Source: Streptomyces sp. Act143 (GTDB lineage: Bacteria > Actinomycetota > Actinomycetes > Streptomycetales > Streptomycetaceae). From it: a stretch of DNA of 64,000 nucleotides. Positions 1-8,529 of this stretch are shown here, one piece after another. Numbering within the stretch: the stretch's first letter is position 1; every line of letters begins with the position of its first letter. Location of the stretch: assembly GCF_003143935.1 (NCBI RefSeq), contig NZ_QFRX01000001.1, forward strand, positions 3,632,162 to 3,696,161. Reading direction: 5' to 3'. The notes beneath the pieces were generated by a model, which had not been told where the DNA came from, did no database searches, and was given only the letters and a program-made list of their open reading frames with translations. A program made the translations under genes and the position numbers.

Positions 1-2546
1 ACGCGGTCGCCGAGGGCGAGAAGATCCGCGCGGAGGCCCGCAAGGAGGCCGTCCAGCAGATCGAGGAGGCGGCCAAGACCGCCGAGGAGCTGCTGGCCAA
101 GGCCAAGGCGGACGCCGACGAGCTGCGCCAGACGGCGACGGCGGACAGCGAGAAGGTCCGCACCGAGGCCATCGAGCGGGCGACGACGCTGCGCCGGCAG
201 GCCGAGGAGACCCTCCAGCGCACCCGGCAGGAGGCCGAGCGCCACCGCGAAGAGGTCATCGAGCAGTCCGAGGGCATCAAGAACGACGCCGAGCAGGCCG
301 CGCGCGAGCTGCGCGAGGAGACCGAGCGCGCCATAGAGACCCGTCGCGCCGAGGCCGCCGAGGAGCTGAGCCGGCTCCAGGGCGAGGCCGAGGAGCGGCT
401 CGCCGCCGCCGAGCAGGCGCTGACCGAGGCCCGCGCGGAGGCAGCGCGGATCCGCCGCGAGGCCGCCGAGGAGAGCGACCGGCTGCGCGCCGAGGCCGCC
501 GACCGCATCCGCACGCTTCAGCAGCAGGCGGAGGCGGAGGCCGAACGGCTGCGCACCGAGGCCGCGTCCGACGCGTCCGCGTCCCGGGCCGAGGGCGAGG
601 CCGTCGCCGTACGGCTGCGTTCGGAGGCCGCGGCCGAGGCCGAGCGGCTGAAGTCGGAGGCCCAGGACACCGCCGACCGGGTCCGCGCGGAGGCGCAGGC
701 CGCCGCCGAGCGGCTGGCCGCGGAGGCGTCGGAGACGCTCGCCGCCGCCCAGGAGGAGGCCGTACGGCGGCGTCGCGAGGCCGAGGAGACCCTCGGCGCG
801 GCCCGTACCGAGGCCGACCAGGAGCGGGAGCGGGCCCGCGAGCAGAGCGAGGAGCTGCTGGCCTCGGCGCGCAACCGGGTCGAGGAGGCGCAGGCCGAGG
901 CGGTGCGGCTGGTCGAGGAGGCCGACCGGCGGGCCACCGAGATGGTGTCCGCCGCCGAGCAGCACGCCCAGCAGGTGCGGGACTCCGTCGCCGGGCTGCA
1001 CGAGCAGGCCCAGGAGGAGATCGCCGGGCTGCGCAGTGCCGCCGAGCACGCGGCGGACCGTACTCGGCGGGAGGCCGAGGAGGAGGCGGACCGGGTCCGC
1101 GCCGACGCCTACGCCGAGCGGGAGCGGGCCAGCGAGGACGCGGGCCGCGTCCGGCGCGAGGCGAACGAGGAGTCGGAGGCCGCCAAGGCGCTCGCCGAGC
1201 GCACCATGGCGGACGCGATGGCCGAGTCCGAGCGGGTGCGCACGGACGCGTCCGAGTACGCCCAGCGGGTGCGCACGGAGGCCTCCGACGCGCTCGCCGA
1301 GGCCGACCAGGCCGCCGCCCGGACCCGGGCGGACGCCCGTGAGGACGCCAACCGCATCCGTTCGGACGCGGCCTCGCAGGCCGACACCCTCATCACCGAG
1401 GCGCGCAACGAGGCCGAGCGGCTCACCACGGACACCATCCGGGACACCGACCAGCTCCGTCAGGACACGGTCGCCGACGCGGAGCGGCTGCGTCAGGAGA
1501 CCGCCGCCGAGGCCGAGCGGGTCCGCATCGAGGCCGTCGCCAAGGCCGAGCGGCTCATCGCGGACGCCACCGGTGACGCGGAGCGGCTGCGCGCCGAGGC
1601 CGCCGAGACGGTCGGTTCCGCCCAGCAGCACGCCGAGCGCATCCGCACCGAGGCCGAGCGCGTCAAGGCCGACGCCCGGGCCGAGGCGGAGCGCACGGTC
1701 GGCGCCGCGCGCGAGGAGGCCGAGCGCACCCTCGACGAGGCCCGCAAGGACGCCGCCAAGCGGCGCCAGGACGTGGCCGAGCAGGTGGACACGCTCATCA
1801 CGGAGACCACCGCCGAGGCCGACAAGCTGCTCAACGAGGCGCAGACGCAGGCGCACAAGACCACCGCGGACGCGGAGGCGCAGGCCGACACCATGGTCGG
1901 CGCGGCCCGCAAGGAGGCCGACCGGCTGGTCGCCGAGGCGACGGTCGAGGGCAACTCCCTGGTGGAGAAGGCCCGTACGGACGCGGACGAGCTGCTCGTC
2001 GGGGCGCGCCGGGACGCCACCGCCATAAGGGAGCGCGCCGAGGAGCTGCGCGACCGCATCACGACCGAGATCGAGAACCTGCACGAGCGGGCCCGCCGCG
2101 AGGCCGCCGAGACAATGAAGTCGACCGGCGACCGCTGCGACGCGCTCATCAAGGCGTCCGAGGAGCAGTTGGCGAAGGCGCAGGCCAAGGCCAAGGAGCT
2201 GGTCTCGGAGGCCAATTCGGAGGCGGGCAAGGTCCGGATCGCCGCCGTGAAGAAGGCCGAGCTGCTCCTGAAGGAGGCCGAGCAGAAGAAGTCGGCCCTC
2301 GTGAAGGAGGCCGAGGAGCTCAAGGCGGAGGCGATCCGCGAGGCCAAGCGCACGGTGGAGGAAGGAAAGCGCGAGCTGGAGATCCTGGTGCGGCGCCGCG
2401 AGGACATCAATGCCGAGATCTCCCGTGTCCAGGACGTCCTGGAGGCGTTGGAATCCTTCGAGGCTCCCGCGGGGGGCAAGGACGGCGGCGTCAAGGCGGG
2501 CGTCTCGGTCGGTGCCCCTCGTTCGGGTAAGCCTTCGGACAGTTAA
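1..2546 (+). CDS. scy: Scy-like polarity coiled-coil protein (5' truncated by window)
   Basis: The reading frame is open from base 3 to the stop at 2544-2546 and gives 847 residues with no start inside the window, so the N-terminus is missing. The whole visible protein is an Ala/Glu/Arg heptad-like repeat (EAERLR, EADRVRAEA and similar units), an extremely long coiled coil, ending in a short Gly/Lys/Ser tail. In Streptomyces this pattern directly upstream of filP is Scy, the cytoskeletal scaffold that organises the polarisome at hyphal tips and partners with FilP and DivIVA. Full Scy proteins are roughly 1,300 residues, so about 480 are probably off the window. Identity rests on composition, length and the filP neighbour; other actinobacterial coiled-coil proteins look similar in isolation. 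Confidence 0.85.
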   Translation, partial: AVAEGEKIRAEARKEAVQQIEEAAKTAEELLAKAKADADELRQTATADSEKVRTEAIERATTLRRQAEETLQRTRQEAERHREEVIEQSEGIKNDAEQAARELREETERAIETRRAEAAEELSRLQGEAEERLAAAEQALTEARAEAARIRREAAEESDRLRAEAADRIRTLQQQAEAEAERLRTEAASDASASRAEGEAVAVRLRSEAAAEAERLKSEAQDTADRVRAEAQAAAERLAAEASETLAAAQEEAVRRRREAEETLGAARTEADQERERAREQSEELLASARNRVEEAQAEAVRLVEEADRRATEMVSAAEQHAQQVRDSVAGLHEQAQEEIAGLRSAAEHAADRTRREAEEEADRVRADAYAERERASEDAGRVRREANEESEAAKALAERTMADAMAESERVRTDASEYAQRVRTEASDALAEADQAAARTRADAREDANRIRSDAASQADTLITEARNEAERLTTDTIRDTDQLRQDTVADAERLRQETAAEAERVRIEAVAKAERLIADATGDAERLRAEAAETVGSAQQHAERIRTEAERVKADARAEAERTVGAAREEAERTLDEARKDAAKRRQDVAEQVDTLITETTAEADKLLNEAQTQAHKTTADAEAQADTMVGAARKEADRLVAEATVEGNSLVEKARTDADELLVGARRDATAIRERAEELRDRITTEIENLHERARREAAETMKSTGDRCDALIKASEEQLAKAQAKAKELVSEANSEAGKVRIAAVKKAELLLKEAEQKKSALVKEAEELKAEAIREAKRTVEEGKRELEILVRRREDINAEISRVQDVLEALESFEAPAGGKDGGVKAGVSVGAPRSGKPSDS

Positions 2547-2703
2547 CCGACAGGTTCCGGCTGGTCACAACCAGTCGAACTGCGGTGCCGTCTGGGGCCT
2601 TTGACCAAGTTTTTGGCAAGCCGTCCGAGGGTTAGCCACTCAAAAGGGGTGTCATTCTCCAGATCAAACACGTATCCGCTCGATGACACACCGCTTCGGC
2701 CCC

Positions 2704-2709
2704 TAGGAT
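2704..2709 (+). promoter_or_regulatory. Candidate -10 element for filP
   Basis: TAGGAT lies 40 bases before the filP start in a 203-base gap between scy and filP. This fits a Streptomyces housekeeping -10 (TANNNT). A matching -35 is weak (CGATGA at 2681, 17-base spacer). It suggests filP can be transcribed independently of scy. Confidence 0.35.
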
Positions 2710-2749
2710 TCCCCCTATCACCTCACCGGTCTCATTTGACAGGAACCCC

Positions 2750-3688
2750 ATGAGCGACACTTCCCCCTACGGCTTCGAGCTTGTGCGGCGTGGGTACGAC
2801 CGCGCTCAGGTGGACGAACGGATCTCCAAGCTCGTCTCCGACCGTGACAGCGCTCTCACCCGCATCACTGCTCTGGAAAAGCGCATCGAGGAGCTCCACC
2901 TCGAGACGCAGAACGCCCAGGCCCAGGTAAGCGACGCCGAGCCGTCGTACGCCGGTCTCGGCGCGCGTGTCGAGAAGATCCTCCGCCTCGCCGAGGAGGA
3001 GGCGAAGGACCTGCGCGAGGAGGCCCGTCGCGCGGCCGAGCAGCACCGCGAGCTCGCCGAGTCGGCGGCCCAGCAGGTGCGCAACGACGCGGAGTCGTTC
3101 GCCGCGGAGCGCAAGGCCAAGGCCGAGGACGAGGGCGTCCGGATCGTCGAGAAGGCCAAGAGCGACGCCTCCCAGCTGCGCAGCGAGGCCCAGAAGGACG
3201 CGCAGTCCAAGCGCGAGGAGGCGGACGCCCTCTTCGAGGAGACCCGCGCCAAGGCCGCGCAGGCCGCCGCCGACTTCGAGACGAACCTCGCCAAGCGTCG
3301 CGAGCAGTCGGAGCGCGACCTCGCGTCCCGCCAGCAGAAGGCCGAGAAGCGTCTCGCGGAGATCGAGCACCGCGCGGAGCAGCTCCGCCTGGAGGCCGAG
3401 AAGCTGCGCACGGACGCCGAGCGCCGCGCCCGCCAGACGGTGGAGACGGCCCAGCGTCAGGCCGAGGACATCGTCGCGGACGCGAACGCCAAGGCGGACC
3501 GCATCCGTTCGGAATCCGAGCGCGAGCTGGCCGCCCTCACCAACCGCCGCGACTCGATCAACGCCCAGCTCACGAACGTCCGCGAGATGCTCGCGACGCT
3601 CACGGGCGCCGCGGTGGCCGCGGCCGGTTCCCCGGCCACGGACGACGAGCCGATCTCCCGTGGGGTTCCGGCGCAGCAGTCCCGGTAA
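2750..3688 (+). CDS. filP: FilP intermediate-filament-like cytoskeletal protein
   Basis: This 312-residue protein starts at ATG with AGGAA about 6 bases upstream. The N-terminus (residues 1-30, containing YGFELVRRGYDRAQVDERI) is the short conserved segment shared with DivIVA-related Streptomyces proteins. Residues from about 35 to 285 form a continuous Ala/Glu/Arg coiled coil and the last 30 residues are flexible. FilP forms filaments that stiffen the hypha near the tip and works with Scy and DivIVA. The length and placement immediately downstream of scy match FilP of S. coelicolor (SCO5396 from memory). It is followed by a terminator hairpin. Confidence 0.92.
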   Translation: MSDTSPYGFELVRRGYDRAQVDERISKLVSDRDSALTRITALEKRIEELHLETQNAQAQVSDAEPSYAGLGARVEKILRLAEEEAKDLREEARRAAEQHRELAESAAQQVRNDAESFAAERKAKAEDEGVRIVEKAKSDASQLRSEAQKDAQSKREEADALFEETRAKAAQAAADFETNLAKRREQSERDLASRQQKAEKRLAEIEHRAEQLRLEAEKLRTDAERRARQTVETAQRQAEDIVADANAKADRIRSESERELAALTNRRDSINAQLTNVREMLATLTGAAVAAAGSPATDDEPISRGVPAQQSR

Positions 3689-3718
3689 GTCCCGGTAACA
3701 CCGCCTGACGGCAACGAC

Positions 3719-3757
3719 AAGGGTCCGCACCCTCTCCCCCGAACGGTGCGGGCCCTT
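3719..3757 (+). terminator. Hairpin after filP
   Basis: A 13-bp stem (AAGGGTCCGCACC pairing with GGTGCGGGCCCTT, one G-T pair) with a 13-base loop lies 30 bases past the filP stop. It is followed by TTCGTCG rather than a clear T-run, which is usual for Streptomyces terminators. Confidence 0.7.
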
Positions 3758-3804
3758 CGTCGTACCGGCGACAGGCTCAAGTGGCAGCGCCCCAGGGCCC
3801 GTCT

Positions 3805-3810
3805 TAGCGT
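3805..3810 (+). promoter_or_regulatory. -10 element of a probable leaderless promoter
   Basis: TAGCGT lies only 6 bases before the ATG of the first exporter ATPase, so transcription would start at or next to the ATG. No ribosome-binding site is visible upstream of that ATG, which supports a leaderless mRNA. TGGCAG at 3782 with a 17-base spacer is a weak -35. Confidence 0.5.
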
Positions 3811-3816
3811 GGCCGC

Positions 3817-4770
3817 ATGATCGAGCTCGAAGGCCTGACCAAGCGGTACGGCGAGAAGGTCGCGGTCAACAACCTGACCTTCACCGTCCGGCCCGGCATC
3901 GTCACGGGCTTCCTCGGTCCCAACGGCGCCGGCAAGTCGACGACGATGCGCATGATGCTCGGCCTCGACCGGCCCACCGCCGGCGACGTCCGGATCGACG
4001 GACAGCACTACGACCGGCTGAAGGACCCCCTCCGGTACATCGGCGCCCTGCTGGACGCCAAGGCCATGCACGGCGGGCGCAGCGCCTTCAACCACCTCCT
4101 CTGCCTCGCGCAGAGCAACGGCATCCCGCGCGGCCGGGTCGACGAGGTGCTCGACACCGTCGGCCTGACCGCGGTGGCGAAGAAGAAGGCCAAGGGGTTC
4201 TCGCTCGGCATGGGCCAGCGGCTCGGCATCGCGGGCGCGCTGCTCGGCGACCCGCGCATCCTGATGTTCGACGAGCCGGTGAACGGGCTCGACCCCGAGG
4301 GCATCCACTGGATCCGCAACCTCATGAAATCGCTGGCCGCGCAGGGGCGGACCGTGTTCGTGTCCAGTCACCTCATGAGCGAGATGGCGCTGACCGCGGA
4401 TCACCTGGTCGTCATCGGACAGGGCCGGCTGCTCGCCGACACGTCCATGGCCGATTTCATCGAGCAGAACTCGCGGTCGTACGTCCGTATCCGCACCCCC
4501 CAGCGCGAGCGGCTGCTGGACGTGCTGCACGGGGCCGGGATCACGGTCGTGGAGACCGGTGGCGGGGCGCTGGAGGTCGACGGCGGCAAGCCCGAGCACA
4601 TCGGGGAGCTGGCGGCGCAGCACCAGATCGTGCTGCATGAGCTCAGCCCCCAGCAGGCCTCCCTGGAGGAGGCGTTCATGCAGTTGACCGCCGAGTCGGT
4701 CGAGTACCACGCGCACGCCGAGACGCCCCGGGAGCAGCAGACCTGGGGAGACGGCTGGAAGGGGAACTGA
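3817..4770 (+). CDS. ABC exporter ATPase (first of a tandem pair)
   Basis: This 317-residue ABC ATPase has Walker A GPNGAGKST at residues 34-42, a non-standard signature LGMGQRLGI, Walker B ILMFDEP followed by the D-loop VNGLDPEG, and H-loop FVSSHLMSEM. The C-terminal third is the regulatory extension typical of ABC-2 (DrrA/YhaQ-like) exporters. It pairs with the permease starting 2 bases after its stop. Substrate is unknown. The pair at 5676-7957 has the same architecture and very similar motifs, pointing to tandem duplication. The start is the ATG directly after a leaderless-type -10. Confidence 0.88.
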   Translation: MIELEGLTKRYGEKVAVNNLTFTVRPGIVTGFLGPNGAGKSTTMRMMLGLDRPTAGDVRIDGQHYDRLKDPLRYIGALLDAKAMHGGRSAFNHLLCLAQSNGIPRGRVDEVLDTVGLTAVAKKKAKGFSLGMGQRLGIAGALLGDPRILMFDEPVNGLDPEGIHWIRNLMKSLAAQGRTVFVSSHLMSEMALTADHLVVIGQGRLLADTSMADFIEQNSRSYVRIRTPQRERLLDVLHGAGITVVETGGGALEVDGGKPEHIGELAAQHQIVLHELSPQQASLEEAFMQLTAESVEYHAHAETPREQQTWGDGWKGN

Positions 4771-4772
4771 CC

Positions 4773-5543
4773 ATGGCGGCAGCCCAGGTCGTCCGGTCCG
4801 AGTGGACCAAGATCCGGTCGGTGGCGTCCACGGTGTGGACGCTCTCCCTCGCCGTGGTCGTCACGCTCGCGCTCGGCATGCTGATCTCGGCCCTGTCGAA
4901 GAACGAGTTCGACAAGATGGACCGCAAGGACCAGCTCTCCTTCGACCCGACCTACATCAGCTTCGCCGGGATGAGCCTCGGCCAGCTCGCGATGATCGTG
5001 TTCGGGGTGCTGGTGGTCTCGAACGAGTACAGCACCGGCATGATCCGCACCTCGCTGGCCGCCGTGCCGCAGCGGGGCACCTTCCTGTTCAGCAAGATCG
5101 CGGTCGCAACCGGCCTCTCCCTCGTCGTCGGCCTGGCCACCAGCTTCGTCGCGTTCTTCCTCGGGCAGGCCATGCTCGGCGAGCACCGGGCGCACATCGG
5201 CGACCAGGGCGTGCTGCGCGCGGTGATCGGCGGCGGTCTCTACATGACCCTCATCGCGATGTTCTCCATGGGCGTCGCCGCGATGCTGCGCTCGCCGATG
5301 CTGTCGCTGGGCATCCTGATGCCGTTCTTCTTCCTGATCTCCAACATCCTCGGCAATGTCCCGGCCACCAAGAAGATCGGCCGGTACCTGCCCGACCAGG
5401 CCGGCAGCAAGATCATGCAGGTGGTCACCCCCGTCGACGACGACACTCCGTACGGCCCCTGGGGCGGGCTGGCGATCATGGTGGTGTGGGTCGTGGCGGC
5501 GATCGCGGGCGGGTACGTGCTGTTGAAGAAGAGGGACGCCTGA
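4773..5543 (+). CDS. ABC-2 type exporter permease
   Basis: This 256-residue integral membrane protein has about six hydrophobic segments and begins with the EWTKIRSVASTVWTL motif common to permeases of this ABC-2 subfamily. It starts 2 bases after the preceding ATPase stop and is certainly co-transcribed and co-assembled with it. It ends in LLKKRDA, a positively charged cytoplasmic tail also seen in the second permease (LLEKRDV). Substrate cannot be deduced. Confidence 0.85.
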   Translation: MAAAQVVRSEWTKIRSVASTVWTLSLAVVVTLALGMLISALSKNEFDKMDRKDQLSFDPTYISFAGMSLGQLAMIVFGVLVVSNEYSTGMIRTSLAAVPQRGTFLFSKIAVATGLSLVVGLATSFVAFFLGQAMLGEHRAHIGDQGVLRAVIGGGLYMTLIAMFSMGVAAMLRSPMLSLGILMPFFFLISNILGNVPATKKIGRYLPDQAGSKIMQVVTPVDDDTPYGPWGGLAIMVVWVVAAIAGGYVLLKKRDA

Positions 5544-5675
5544 CAGGAAAAGGGGACTTCTGACAGCACTCGGGCTTTGCTTGCTCTTGAGTGGAACCGT
5601 CAGCGCCCGGATAAGCTCCTAACCCTTACGGGGGCGTGCGCCCTGCTGTCCTGAACCTTTCGATGGGTGCGGAGC

Positions 5676-7082
5676 ATGATCGAGGCAGTCGGCCTGACCA
5701 AGCAATATGGCGACAAGACCGCTGTGTACAACCTTTCCTTCCAGGTGCGGCCCGGTGCCGTCACCGGCTTCCTGGGGCCCAACGGCTCCGGCAAGTCGAC
5801 GACGATGCGGATGATCCTGGGCCTGGACAACCCCACCTCGGGGCAGGTGACGATCGGCGGCTACCCGTACCGCAAGCTGCCGAACGCCCCCCGCCAGGTC
5901 GGTGCCCTCCTCGACGCCAAGGCCGTGCACGGCGGCCGGCACGCCCGCAACCACCTGCTGTGCCTCGCCCAGCTCTCCGGCATCCCGGCCCGCCGGGTCG
6001 ACGAGGTGCTCGGTGTGGTCGGTCTCCAGGACGTGGCGCGGAAACGTTCCAAGGGCTTCTCGCTCGGCATGGGCCAGCGGCTCGGCATCGCCGCCGCGCT
6101 CCTCGGCGACCCCCAGGTCCTCCTCTTCGACGAGCCGGTCAACGGCCTCGACCCCGAGGGCATCCTCTGGGTGCGGAACCTGATGAAGGCGCTGGCGGCG
6201 GAGGGCCGTACGGTCTTCGTCTCCTCCCACCTGATGAGCGAGATGGCGCTGACCGCCGACCACCTCATCGTGATCGGCCGCGGGCAGCTGCTGGCCGACA
6301 TGAGCGTGAAGGACTTCATCGCGGCGAACTCGGCCGGATTCGCGCGCGTGCGCACGCCGGACACCGAGCCGCAGCTGCGCGAGAAGCTGACGTCCGCGCT
6401 GACCGAGGCGGGCGGCCATGTGATGCCCGAGCAGGACGGCGGGCTGCGGGTGACCGGGCTGCCGCTCCCCCGCATCAGCGACATCGCCCACGACACCGAC
6501 GTACGCCTGTGGGAGCTGTCCCCGCACTCCGCCTCGCTGGAGGAGGCGTACATGCGGATGACGCAGGGGGCCGTCGACTACCGCTCGACGATCGACCAGA
6601 AGGCCGGCCTCATGCAGCCCCTGCCGCCCGGCGCGCAGCCCCCGATGCCGGTGCCCGGCCAGGGCCAGCCCGACTGGTACGCCCCGCCGCCGCCCCAGCA
6701 GTCCGCTGCGCAGGGCGGACCGGTGGCGGGCCCGTACGGCGCCGCACAGCCCCCGGCGGGCCCGTACGCCGCCCAGGGCGCCCCCGGCGGCGCCCAGCCG
6801 CCCGCCGGTCCGTACGGCGCTCAGGCACCGGCCGCTCCGCCCGCAGCCGCCGGCGCGGGCACGGCCAATCCGTACGCCCACACGGCTCCGCAGGCGCCCC
6901 AGGCCGCCCCGGTCGGTGCTCCGGCGCCCCAGGCCCCGGCGCAGGCCCCCGCGGACGCAGCCCCGGCGCCGTCGGCCGCGCAGCCCGCCGCCGCCCCGCA
7001 GTCCGCCGCCCCGGCCCCCGCGCCCAGCGCCGCGCCCGCCCAGCCCGCCGCCGACCTGACCAAGCCCGAGGACGCCCGATGA
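5676..7082 (+). CDS. ABC exporter ATPase with long Pro/Ala-rich C-terminal tail
   Basis: This protein has 468 residues from the ATG at 5676 (MIEAVGLTKQYG, aligned with the paralogue start MIELEGLTKRYG). An in-frame GTG at 5667 is possible but adds only three residues. The ABC domain occupies about residues 1-310: Walker A GPNGSGKST, LGMGQRLGI, LLFDEP and FVSSHLMSEM. The remaining 150 or so residues are a low-complexity Pro/Ala/Gln tail with repeated GPYGA/GPYAA units, absent from the paralogue at 3817. It probably works with the overlapping permease gene. The tail may be a flexible interaction segment; its role is unknown. Confidence 0.85.
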   Translation: MIEAVGLTKQYGDKTAVYNLSFQVRPGAVTGFLGPNGSGKSTTMRMILGLDNPTSGQVTIGGYPYRKLPNAPRQVGALLDAKAVHGGRHARNHLLCLAQLSGIPARRVDEVLGVVGLQDVARKRSKGFSLGMGQRLGIAAALLGDPQVLLFDEPVNGLDPEGILWVRNLMKALAAEGRTVFVSSHLMSEMALTADHLIVIGRGQLLADMSVKDFIAANSAGFARVRTPDTEPQLREKLTSALTEAGGHVMPEQDGGLRVTGLPLPRISDIAHDTDVRLWELSPHSASLEEAYMRMTQGAVDYRSTIDQKAGLMQPLPPGAQPPMPVPGQGQPDWYAPPPPQQSAAQGGPVAGPYGAAQPPAGPYAAQGAPGGAQPPAGPYGAQAPAAPPAAAGAGTANPYAHTAPQAPQAAPVGAPAPQAPAQAPADAAPAPSAAQPAAAPQSAAPAPAPSAAPAQPAADLTKPEDAR

Positions 7083-7957
7083 GCACGCCCCAGCCTCCGA
7101 TGCCGCAGGCCGCCGCGCCCCACTGGCAGGCGGCGCCCGCCCCCGCGTACCCGACGTACACCTCGCCGATCCCCGTGGTCCGCACGCACCTCGGGCACGC
7201 GATCGCCTCGGAGTGGACGAAGATCCGTTCCGTGCGGTCGACGATGTGGACGCTCGGCGTGTTCATCCTCCTCGTCGTCGGCATCGGTCTGCTGGCCGCC
7301 GTGGTGGTGTCGAGCAGCGCCGGCGAGACCGACCTCGCCGGGGAGAACCCGCTGTCGTTCGGCTTCTTCGGGCTGCTGCTCGGCAGCATGTGCGTCATCA
7401 CGCTCGGCGTGCTGACCACCGCCTCCGAGTACGGCACGGGCATGATCCGCACCACGACGACCGCGTGCCCCAACCGCGTCCGGGTGCTGACGGCGAAGGC
7501 CATCGTGTTCTTCGCCGTCGCCTTCGTGGTGACCTTCGGGTCGGCGCTCCTGGTCGCCCTCGCGGACGTGGCCCTGCTGGACAGCACCGGCGTCCGGGAC
7601 CCCTCGGGCGGCGAGTGGCTCAAGGGCACCCTCGGCATCTCGCTCTACCTGGCGCTGCTCGGCCTGCTCTCGCTGCTCATCGGCTCGATCATCCGGCACT
7701 CGGCGGGCGCGATCACCATCATGATCGGCGTGGTGCTGGCCCCGCTGGTCATCGCGCTGTTCATGTTCTCGTCCTCGCTGGAGAAGCTGCGCGAGGCCCT
7801 GTTCGAGTACTCCATCCCGAACCAGCTGAGCGTCTTCTACTCCAACTCGCTGACCGAGTCCGGCCCGTCCGGCTGGGACCCGCTGTGGATCATGCTCGGC
7901 GTGACGGCCGTCGCGTTCGCGGGCGCCTGCGCGCTGCTGGAGAAGCGGGACGTCTGA
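7079..7957 (+). CDS. ABC-2 type exporter permease (second pair)
   Basis: This 292-residue protein starts at the ATG that overlaps the ATPase stop (ATGA, 7079-7082), a sign of translational coupling. A Pro/Ala-rich N-terminal 40 residues precede the family motif SEWTKIRSVRSTMWTL, then about six hydrophobic segments and the tail LLEKRDV. Like its ATPase partner, it differs from the first pair by a proline-rich extension. Substrate unknown. Confidence 0.85.
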   Translation: MSTPQPPMPQAAAPHWQAAPAPAYPTYTSPIPVVRTHLGHAIASEWTKIRSVRSTMWTLGVFILLVVGIGLLAAVVVSSSAGETDLAGENPLSFGFFGLLLGSMCVITLGVLTTASEYGTGMIRTTTTACPNRVRVLTAKAIVFFAVAFVVTFGSALLVALADVALLDSTGVRDPSGGEWLKGTLGISLYLALLGLLSLLIGSIIRHSAGAITIMIGVVLAPLVIALFMFSSSLEKLREALFEYSIPNQLSVFYSNSLTESGPSGWDPLWIMLGVTAVAFAGACALLEKRDV

Positions 7958-7976
7958 GCAGGACGCCCGAAGACGT

Positions 7977-8306
7977 TCAGAACCTGGGCGCGTTACGGGA
8001 CCGCTGCACCCGCGTGGTGCGGCGGTCCTTCGCGTTCCAGCAGGCCTTGTGCCAGTGCCGGCGCTCGTCGACGCCGGAGTGGTCGGGCCAGGCCACCACG
8101 TGCGGGACGCCGTCCGGGATCAGCTGGTCGCAGCCCGGGCAGCGATAGGACTTGCCCTGCGCACTCGCCCCCGCCACATGACGGACGTTCCACTCCTCGC
8201 CCTGCCAGCTCTCCGTGGACTGCCAGCCGCCGTACCGGCCGGACCGGTCGTCCTCGGCGCTCCGGCCGGAATCGGCACCCTTGGGTCGGTTGCGACGCGG
8301 GGACAC
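7977..8306 (-). CDS. Conserved small protein with a zinc-ribbon-like motif
   Basis: This 109-residue protein starts at GTG (8306) with GAGAGG 6 bases upstream. The N-terminal half is charged and Arg/Ser/Gly-rich. The C-terminal half has YRCPGCDQLIPDG followed by HVVAWP, RRHWHKACW, a Cys/His arrangement (CxxC then HxxxC) that could bind one zinc ion. It is sometimes labelled ATP/GTP-binding in actinobacterial databases, but no nucleotide-binding motif is present. It converges on the exporter operon, with stops 19 bases apart. Function unknown. Confidence 0.75.
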   Translation of the reverse strand: MSPRRNRPKGADSGRSAEDDRSGRYGGWQSTESWQGEEWNVRHVAGASAQGKSYRCPGCDQLIPDGVPHVVAWPDHSGVDERRHWHKACWNAKDRRTTRVQRSRNAPRF

Positions 8307-8529
8307 GGAACACCTCTCGGGGCTATACAGGAAACACGGGCCGTGTCCAGCCTACGCGGCGTGGACAGGGGTACGCGAAGGGCACCAACCCCCGCAAGTC
8401 CCCCATGCGGACGCCGCATTCGGCAGACAATCCGCAAATCTCTTCGCCAGGCCGTGTCCTCGGCACGTGTCAGACGGTTATGCCGGGTGGGGGAGCTCCG
8501 CGTCGGAGCCAAGGAAGCAGGAAAAGCAC

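Noticed and set aside
1036..2028. Arg/Pro/Ser-rich frame inside scy
   Set aside because: It is a frame-shifted shadow of the coiled-coil repeats with no start signal.
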